This document shows, piece by piece, positions 54,672 through 64,000 of a DNA stretch of 64,000 bases. Origin of the DNA: Pseudomonadota bacterium (GTDB lineage: Bacteria; Pseudomonadota; Gammaproteobacteria; Eutrophobiales; Eutrophobiaceae); NCBI GenBank assembly GCA_013112535.1, contig JABFGI010000005.1:62001-126000 (forward strand), in the 5' to 3' direction. The position numbers were made by a program, and so were the translations under genes. Positions within the stretch are counted from its first letter, which is position 1. Every line of letters starts with the position of its first letter. The notes beneath the pieces were generated by a model. The model saw only the letters and a list, made by a program, of their open reading frames with translations. It was not told the origin of the DNA and did not search any database.

Positions 54672-55380
54672 TTGTAAATTTTTTTATTATTTTCGATGTT
54701 TCTTCCTGCTTGCTTATAAATGGTGCATGACCACAATCAGGAATCACGTTACATTCAATATACGAACTTAATGCCTTAATTTCGTCTTCCAGCCTCGGAT
54801 TAATTAATGAATCATTTTTCCCTAATATAAATTGCATCGGTATATTTAATTCTTGCAATAAATATCTTTGATCTGTTTCCTGCATAAGTTCCAACCAGGA
54901 AGAAAGAATCGCCTTGTTTTTTTCATTGGCTAAATTATTACGAATAATTTTATTTGTTTTTTTCACCGACTCATCGCCAGAAGCAATTAATCCGGAAAAA
55001 TATTCAAGCGCACTCTTTGTGTCATTTGCCAACCTTGTTTTAAGGTTGGCAAAACCTTTTTTATCAATCACGTTTCCCCAGGCTTTCTTATTTATAAAAC
55101 ATGGCGTGCTGGCGATAAAAACAATAGCTTTTATCTTTTTTGTTAAACTTGCCAGCCTTGTAGCGACCAGGCCACCCATTGACCAGGCGATAATAATGGT
55201 ATCTGACTTAATGCTTTTGTTTATATCTGCAACCAGTGATTCATAACCACCTTCACTATCGCTTCGTGCTAAATCATACAGACAAGGTGCTGATATATTT
55301 TTAAAATCACTTAATGATTCAGCAAAGTCTTGCCATACCGTATTTGAAGAACCCCAGCCATGTAATAACAGACAGTCCAT
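54655..55380 (-). CDS. bioH: Pimeloyl-ACP methyl ester esterase
   Basis: Removes the methyl group from pimeloyl-ACP methyl ester. 241 residues, alpha/beta hydrolase: HGWGSSNTVW near the start, nucleophile Ser in IIAWSMGGLVA, and the final His in DCGHAPFIS. Sits between bioF and bioC, as expected for the canonical BioC-BioH pathway. Confidence 0.94.
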   Translation of the reverse strand: MDCLLLHGWGSSNTVWQDFAESLSDFKNISAPCLYDLARSDSEGGYESLVADINKSIKSDTIIIAWSMGGLVATRLASLTKKIKAIVFIASTPCFINKKAWGNVIDKKGFANLKTRLANDTKSALEYFSGLIASGDESVKKTNKIIRNNLANEKNKAILSSWLELMQETDQRYLLQELNIPMQFILGKNDSLINPRLEDEIKALSSYIECNVIPDCGHAPFISKQEETSKIIKKFTNAKFS

Positions 55381-55385
55381 AATTT

Positions 55386-56555
55386 CTATACAATACTATT
55401 TGCCTTGTTGATCTCGTATACAAGCGTCTTAATCTGTTCTTCAGTATGCGTTGCTGTAATGCTTATTCTTAAACGAGAAGTATCTTTTGGAACTGTAGGC
55501 GGTCTTATCGCCATAACTAATATTTTCTTTTTATAAAGCGCCTTACTTAGAGCCAACGCTTTATTGGGTTCGCCAACAATTAGAGGCTGTATATGGGAGA
55601 AAGACTCACTTGAATTCAAGCCGTATTCTTTTATTAAACCTCTATACTGAACGATTAAGTTTTTGATGTTTTTACGTAAGTTGTTACCTTCTTTTATTAG
55701 ATCTATAGCTTTAATCATCGTTGCTGCTATTGCTGGTAATAACGCTGTCGTATAAATATAAGTTCTTGCTTTTTGAATAAACATTTCTACATGCAATTTA
55801 CTCCCGGAAACAAATGCGCCAGCAGCACCAAACGATTTCCCAAACGTACCTACAAGCAGCGGCACTTGCTGCTGATTTAAATTAAGCTCTTCTAACAAAC
55901 CTGCGCCCGTTTCTCCCAGCACACCAATACCATGTGCATCATCAACAATTAATATTGCGTTATATGTTTTACATAAATGACTCATCTCAATTAAACGGGC
56001 GCAATCGCCACCCATACTAAAAACACCATCCGTCATTATTATTAATTCTTGATGCTTATATTTTTCCATTAATGTTTTTAAATGTTCGATATCGTTATGA
56101 CGGTATCGAACCAGCCTGCCTCTTGACAATAAGGCTGCATCAATTAATGACGCATGGTTCAATTTATCTTGAAGCACCACGGTTTTTGAATTTATTAACG
56201 CGGATGCAATTGCCAGATTTGCTTGATAGCCTGTCGGGAAAACCAGAGCTGCATCTCTGTTTAAAAACTGCGCGAGTTTTCCTTCCAGGGTTTTGTGTGG
56301 TGATAGATGCCCTGTTAGTAACTGTGAAGATCCGGCGCCGATACCGTATTTACTAACGGCATCTATCAGACATGCTTTTAAATTTTCATTATTAGCAAAA
56401 CCTAAATAATCGTTGCTACTGAAATTTATAAACGTTTCATGCTCTATTTTTATCAAGGGGCCTTGTGCAGAATTCATAACTTGCCTTTGTCTAAACAAGC
56501 CATCTTTTTTTCTCTGATCGATTTCTTGCTGCAAACCCACTTTGTCAGAACTCAT
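55386..56555 (-). CDS. bioF: 8-amino-7-oxononanoate synthase
   Basis: PLP enzyme condensing pimeloyl-ACP with alanine. 389 residues. NFSSNDYLGFANN near the start, DDAHGIGVLGETGAG, and the PLP lysine in GTFGKSFGAAGAFVSG. Start and bioB stop share one base. Confidence 0.97.
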   Translation of the reverse strand: MSSDKVGLQQEIDQRKKDGLFRQRQVMNSAQGPLIKIEHETFINFSSNDYLGFANNENLKACLIDAVSKYGIGAGSSQLLTGHLSPHKTLEGKLAQFLNRDAALVFPTGYQANLAIASALINSKTVVLQDKLNHASLIDAALLSRGRLVRYRHNDIEHLKTLMEKYKHQELIIMTDGVFSMGGDCARLIEMSHLCKTYNAILIVDDAHGIGVLGETGAGLLEELNLNQQQVPLLVGTFGKSFGAAGAFVSGSKLHVEMFIQKARTYIYTTALLPAIAATMIKAIDLIKEGNNLRKNIKNLIVQYRGLIKEYGLNSSESFSHIQPLIVGEPNKALALSKALYKKKILVMAIRPPTVPKDTSRLRISITATHTEEQIKTLVYEINKANSIV

Positions 56556-57520
56556 TAATGTTGTGATGACTCTAGCCCCAGACGTTCGAACAATAATTTA
56601 TCTTGTTTTAATTGCGGATTGTCGGTGGTCAATAGATTTTCACCATAAAAAATAGAGTTTGCACCGGCAAGAAAACAAAGCGCCTGCATTTCATCAGACA
56701 TTTCATTTCTTCCTGCTGATAATCGAACATAAGAAGCCGGCATCATAATACGGGCGGCGGCTATAATCCGCACAAAGTCAATAGCATCTGGTTTATCACG
56801 ATTATTAAGCGGAGTTCCTTCAACTTGAACCAGCATATTAATAGGTACGCTTTGCGGTTGATTCGGCATGTTCGCCAGGGTTAACAATAATCCAGCACGA
56901 TCATTTTCATCTTCACCCATGCCGATGATGCCGCCACTACAAACATTTATGTCGGCCTCTCTTACATGCTTAAGTGTATCAAGTCGTTCTTGATAATCTC
57001 GTGTGGTGATAATTTTTGAATAATATTCCGGTGAACAGTCAAGATTATGATTATAGTAATCTAGGCCCGCTGATTTTAGCTCTTTCGCCTGCTCTATTGA
57101 TAACATTCCTAGTGTTACACAGGTTTCCATGCCTGTCTTTTTTATGGCCTCAACCATTGCCATAACTTGTTCCAGATCTTTTTGTTTAGGTTGGCGCCAG
57201 GCGGCACCCATACAAAAGCGGGTTGCACCGTTGTCTTTTGCTGCCATTGCCTGATCTAGGACGTCTTTCAAATTTATTAATTTTTCTGCCTCTACGCCTG
57301 TATCATAGTGGGCACTTTGTGGGCAATAAGCACAGTCTTCAGGACAACCGCCTGTTTTAATGTTCATTAACGTACTCAACTGAACATAATTAGCAGGAAA
57401 ATTATCTCTGTGAACCTTTTGTGCAGTAAAAAGTAAATCATTAAATGGCTGGCTCAACAGTGAAACTGTCTCGTCTTTCGTCCAGTCGGTTTTAATATTC
57501 GTTTTTTTATTAATCTGCAT
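56555..57520 (-). CDS. bioB: Biotin synthase
   Basis: Radical-SAM enzyme that inserts sulfur into dethiobiotin. 321 residues. The radical-SAM cysteines are in [14 protein letters not shown]; the second cluster's ligands include the [12 protein letters not shown] segment; VQVEGTPLN and the terminal YGENLLTT are typical. The ATG at 57520 follows AGGAAT; an in-frame TTG at 57541 is less likely. First gene of the bio operon, with a BirA-type operator upstream. Confidence 0.97.
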   Translation of the reverse strand: MQINKKTNIKTDWTKDETVSLLSQPFNDLLFTAQKVHRDNFPANYVQLSTLMNIKTGGCPEDCAYCPQSAHYDTGVEAEKLINLKDVLDQAMAAKDNGATRFCMGAAWRQPKQKDLEQVMAMVEAIKKTGMETCVTLGMLSIEQAKELKSAGLDYYNHNLDCSPEYYSKIITTRDYQERLDTLKHVREADINVCSGGIIGMGEDENDRAGLLLTLANMPNQPQSVPINMLVQVEGTPLNNRDKPDAIDFVRIIAAARIMMPASYVRLSAGRNEMSDEMQALCFLAGANSIFYGENLLTTDNPQLKQDKLLFERLGLESSQH

Positions 57521-57578
57521 AAAATTATTCCTGATATTCAATCACTCTTGAGTATGTCAAAATTATAAACGGCATTAC

Positions 57579-57611
57579 TTGTAAACTTTTTAAATATTCT
57601 AAGGTTAACAG
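57579..57611. promoter_or_regulatory. BirA-type biotin operator between bioB and comF
   Basis: TTGTAAACT, a 15-base spacer and GGTTAACAG: the arms match the BirA box (TTGTAAACC / GGTTTACAA) at 8 and 7 of 9 positions with the standard spacing. A TATAAT facing bioB lies at 57567-57562 (minus strand), so the operator covers the -35 region. The site ends 7 bases before the comF start. Confidence 0.8.
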
Positions 57612-57617
57612 AAAGAC

Positions 57618-58286
57618 ATGGATGTCAAAAAATTATTTACATCTGGCTCTTGCTTTTTTTGTCAGCTAAAAACCAACGATGCCTGGTGCAAAGACTGCGA
57701 AAAGGATTTTATTCGTAACGCGTCACGTTGTCCTTGCTGCGGCCAAAAAAACGCTGAGAAGCATTTATGTGGAGCCTGTCTTAATAAAAAAACCTTTATT
57801 ACTACTACTGAAGTAGTATTTAGTTACGACTATCCGGCTAATGAATTAATAAAAGCATTTAAGTTTAATAATCGGCACGAGCTCTCCGCTGTTTTTGCTG
57901 AACGCCTGGCAAATAAATTGAAGAAAAAAACGGAAATGTTGCCGTCAGTCCTCATTCCTGTGCCGCTACACAAAAAAAGACAAATGATACGCGGCTACAA
58001 TCAATCCCTTGAGATAGCACGACATTTAGGAAAACACCTTGGAATAGAAATCAATCCTTCATTATGCAGCAGAATAAAAAACACCGATCCGCAAAGCACG
58101 TTACCTGTGAAAACACGAAGGAAAAATGTACAGGGCGCATTCGCTATTAACACGCAACGGATACCAAAACATATTGCAATTATCGACGACGTTATTACGA
58201 CTGGCTCAACCATTAACGAGCTCGCCAGGCTTTTGAAAAATGCCGGGTGTCAACGAATTGATGTTTGGGCTATAGCCCGTGCCTGA
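57618..58286 (+). CDS. comF: ComF family phosphoribosyltransferase-like protein
   Basis: A 222-residue protein: an N-terminal zinc-finger-like part with four CxxC pairs (CFFC, CKDC, CPCC, CGAC) and a C-terminal PRTase domain with IAIIDDVITTGSTINEL. ComF proteins take part in natural DNA uptake in competent bacteria; others are of unclear role. It converges with gyrB, with 6 bases between the stops. Confidence 0.94.
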   Translation: MDVKKLFTSGSCFFCQLKTNDAWCKDCEKDFIRNASRCPCCGQKNAEKHLCGACLNKKTFITTTEVVFSYDYPANELIKAFKFNNRHELSAVFAERLANKLKKKTEMLPSVLIPVPLHKKRQMIRGYNQSLEIARHLGKHLGIEINPSLCSRIKNTDPQSTLPVKTRRKNVQGAFAINTQRIPKHIAIIDDVITTGSTINELARLLKNAGCQRIDVWAIARA

Positions 58287-58292
58287 AATTGC

Positions 58293-61812
<3,520 letters not shown>

Positions 61813-61815
61813 TTC

Positions 61816-62913
61816 CTAAAGACGCATGGGCATAACGACGTACTGGCAATTAGAGTCATCCTCTGGCAACACCAAACAACTACTGTTGGCATCTAAAACA
61901 CTTAATTTTACTTTGTCACTCTTAATTATGGTCAGAGTATCCAGCAGGTAAGAAACATTAAACCCAATTTCCAGTTCACTTCCTTCGTATTGCACCCCAA
62001 GTTCTTCTTCTGCTTCTTCCTGCTCCGGATTATGAGCTAACGCTCGTAGACTATCAGGACTAAGAATTATTCTGACTCCACGATATTTTTCGTTCGATAA
62101 TATAGATGCTCGGGTCAGACTATTTTTTAATTCTTCTCTATCTGCCAACACCGGTGTCTCACTTAACTCAGGAATAACACGTTTATAATCAGGAAAACGA
62201 CCATCGATTAATTTGCTGGTAAAACAAGAATTAATATTTTTAATTCTTATATGATTTGCACTTATCTGGATTTCAATTTCGCTTTCATCCTGAAGTAATC
62301 GTGTTAGCTCAATTATACCTTTTCTTGGAACAATGATTTGAATTGACTCGTCAACAACCGCTTTAATATCTGTTTCATCTAACGCCAAACGGTGACCGTC
62401 TGTTGCTACTGCTCTTAATTTATCTGATGTTATTTCCAATAAAAGACCATTAAGATAATAACGAACATCCTGTTGCGCCATCGCAAACTGGGTATTACTT
62501 AGTAATTGATCCAGAATTCTTTGTTTTATATTAAATGTTGTTATTGTTTCAGTTATATCAATAACAGGATATTCAGGAGCAGGTAACGTTGCTAAAGTAA
62601 AACGGCTTCTACCCGATTTTATCAACACCCGATCATTTTTTACTTCAAATTGCAGATTTGATTCTTGAGGTAATGCTCTGCATATATCCAATAATTTTCG
62701 CGCAGGTAATGTTAATTCGCCAGACTGTTCTAAAGGCACTTCTATCTTAACAATAAGTTCAACTTCCATATCTGTAGCAGTGACAGATAAAGAGCCTGGT
62801 TCCAGACTAAACAATAGATTAGAAAGTATAGGAAGTGTTTGCCTTCGATCAACAACACCACTAACTGTCTGTAATACAGGTAACAGCACATCTCTATCTA
62901 TATTAAATTTCAT
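61816..62913 (-). CDS. dnaN: DNA polymerase III subunit beta (sliding clamp)
   Basis: Ring-shaped processivity clamp. 365 residues. N-terminal domain begins MKFNIDRDVLLPVLQTVSGV; conserved LPILSNLLF, ATDGHRLA and the C-terminal CQYVVMPMRL are the family's hallmarks. Separated from dnaA by 188 AT-rich bases. Confidence 0.99.
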   Translation of the reverse strand: MKFNIDRDVLLPVLQTVSGVVDRRQTLPILSNLLFSLEPGSLSVTATDMEVELIVKIEVPLEQSGELTLPARKLLDICRALPQESNLQFEVKNDRVLIKSGRSRFTLATLPAPEYPVIDITETITTFNIKQRILDQLLSNTQFAMAQQDVRYYLNGLLLEITSDKLRAVATDGHRLALDETDIKAVVDESIQIIVPRKGIIELTRLLQDESEIEIQISANHIRIKNINSCFTSKLIDGRFPDYKRVIPELSETPVLADREELKNSLTRASILSNEKYRGVRIILSPDSLRALAHNPEQEEAEEELGVQYEGSELEIGFNVSYLLDTLTIIKSDKVKLSVLDANSSCLVLPEDDSNCQYVVMPMRL

Positions 62914-63101
62914 ATATATACCTATTATTATTACTATTAGCTATTAAAAAATCTGTTTATATCTTTATTTTATTATAACAATCAATTACTTACAGATTTA
63001 TATCTTTGTTTATTATTTATGTTTAATTTATTTTAAAGTTGTTAATAAATTGTGAACTTAAATAATAAAAAATCTATTACATACTTTTACACAAGTTTTT
63101 A
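62914..63101. other. AT-rich gap between dnaA and dnaN
   Basis: 188 bases, extremely AT-rich. A small hairpin ACAAGTT-(6)-AACTTGT overlaps the dnaA stop. I see no clear DnaA boxes (TTATNCACA), so the replication origin is more likely on the other side of dnaA, outside the window. Confidence 0.4.
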
Positions 63102-64000
63102 TCAACTTGTTAGAATGTTTGTAATATTTACATAATCCTCTTCTATACGTTGTTCTGTTTTTCTTAATTCTTTTATTTTTCTGCAAGCATGTAACACAGT
63201 TGTATGATCTCGCCCACCGAAAGCATCGCCTATTTCTGGCAAGCTATGGTTAGTTAATTCTTTTGAAATTGCCATAGCGACTTGCCTTGGTCTTGCAATA
63301 GAGCGATTTCTTCTTTTAGAAAGTAAATCAGCAACTCTAATTTTGTAATATTCTGCTGTAATTTTTTGTATATTTTCTATAGTAACCTGTTTGTCTTGAA
63401 TTATAAGCAAGTCACGTAATGCATTTTTAGTAAAATCGAGTGTAATTGTTTTTCCGGTAAGATTTGCGTTCGCAATCACTCTGTTTAGTGCGCCTTCCAG
63501 TTCCCGAACGTTAGACCTGAATCGTTTTGCAATAAAAAATGAAACATCATCTGGAAGTTCTTTATGTGCCTGTTTTGCTTTTTTCTTAATAATAGCAACA
63601 CGGGTTTCCAGTTCCGGTGGTTCAATCGCAACGGTTAATCCCCAACCAAAACGAGATTTTAATCGTTCCTCCAGGCCGTTAACCTCTTTTGGGTAACGAT
63701 CACAGGTAAGGATAATTTGATGCTCGCCTTCAAGTAATGCATTAAATGTATGAAAAAACTCTTCCTGCGATCGCTCTTTTTTGGCGAAAAACTGAATATC
63801 ATCAATTAGTAATGCATCCAGGTTTCGATAATGTCGTTTGAATTCATTAATTGCATTATGTTGCAAGGCTCTAACCATGTCCGCAACAAACCTTTCTGAG
63901 TGAAGATAAGCAACATTTGCCGATGGCTTTTTTTCCAGTATGGCGGCACCAACTGCATGCATTAGATGTGTTTTACCTAAACCGACACCACCATAGATAA
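63102..64000 (-). CDS. dnaA: Chromosomal replication initiator DnaA (N-terminus missing, cut by window edge)
   Basis: The C-terminal two-thirds of DnaA: the AAA+ domain from Walker [12 protein letters not shown] (about 63963-63990), Walker [11 protein letters not shown], sensor motifs, and the DNA-binding domain with [14 protein letters not shown], which contacts the DnaA box. The reading frame is open to the window end, so the gene continues beyond base 64000. Cotranscribed with dnaN-recF-gyrB probable. Confidence 0.98.
   Translation of the reverse strand, partial: IYGGVGLGKTHLMHAVGAAILEKKPSANVAYLHSERFVADMVRALQHNAINEFKRHYRNLDALLIDDIQFFAKKERSQEEFFHTFNALLEGEHQIILTCDRYPKEVNGLEERLKSRFGWGLTVAIEPPELETRVAIIKKKAKQAHKELPDDVSFFIAKRFRSNVRELEGALNRVIANANLTGKTITLDFTKNALRDLLIIQDKQVTIENIQKITAEYYKIRVADLLSKRRNRSIARPRQVAMAISKELTNHSLPEIGDAFGGRDHTTVLHACRKIKELRKTEQRIEEDYVNITNILTS

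Noticed and set aside
62914..63101. Possible replication origin between dnaA and dnaN
   Set aside because: AT-rich, but no recognisable DnaA boxes; the other side of dnaA is outside the window.

Overview
This window looks like the chromosome of an AT-rich gammaproteobacterium. The evidence is the origin-side operon dnaA-dnaN-recF-gyrB, the order coaBC-dut-(algC-like) next to radC-rpmB-rpmG, the ftsY-ftsE-ftsX-rpoH block, a BioC/BioH biotin operon and a caa3-type cytochrome oxidase cluster. I cannot name the genus from sequence alone.

Layout. 1-3.3 kb: housekeeping (partial AlgC-like protein, dUTPase, CoaBC, RadC, ribosomal proteins L28 and L33). 3.3-6.5 kb: a 1040-residue surface protein with a DUF4347 head and calcium-type repeats, whose middle third is much richer in GC than its ends. 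6.9-10.8 kb: a Gld-like ABC exporter operon. 10.9-11.7 kb: mutM. 11.7-16.8 kb: a complete small chromosomal integron. It has an intI integrase on the plus strand, an attI site with its own promoter and short leader ORF, and six cassettes on the minus strand separated by recognisable attC sites. Cassette cargo includes a RelE/ParE toxin-antitoxin pair, a DUF2283 pair, a PIN protein with an exported protein, a DUF1963 protein and unknowns. 16.8-27.7 kb: gamma-glutamyltransferase, coaD, rsmD, a pair of M16 proteases, ftsYEX, an OprD-like porin, and rpoH with a perfect CIRCE operator. 28-43.5 kb: a loosely organised accessory stretch of envelope proteins, small enzymes and a YadGH-like ABC exporter. 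43.5-52.8 kb: msrA/msrB and the cytochrome c oxidase structural and assembly genes. 53-58.3 kb: bioBFHCD with a BirA-type operator, divergent from comF. 58.3-64 kb: gyrB-recF-dnaN-dnaA, with dnaA cut by the window edge.

The most interesting part is the integron. Core-site heptamers at the start and end of each cassette are complementary, exactly or with one mismatch, which supports the cassette boundaries independently of the ORFs. A 19-codon ORF with a consensus Shine-Dalgarno sequence starts in attI, and its UAG stop supplies the G of the G^TT recombination point. A -35/-10 pair lies just upstream. This arrangement would deliver terminating ribosomes to whatever cassette is inserted first, in the manner reported for ORF-11 of class 1 integrons.

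Other points worth checking: a GC-mosaic adhesin; an in-frame amber codon near the end of a dienelactone hydrolase gene; a 160-bp palindromic element before ftsY; a palindrome, promoter and terminator arrangement before a NYN-domain gene; and CIRCE, BirA and FNR-type operators.
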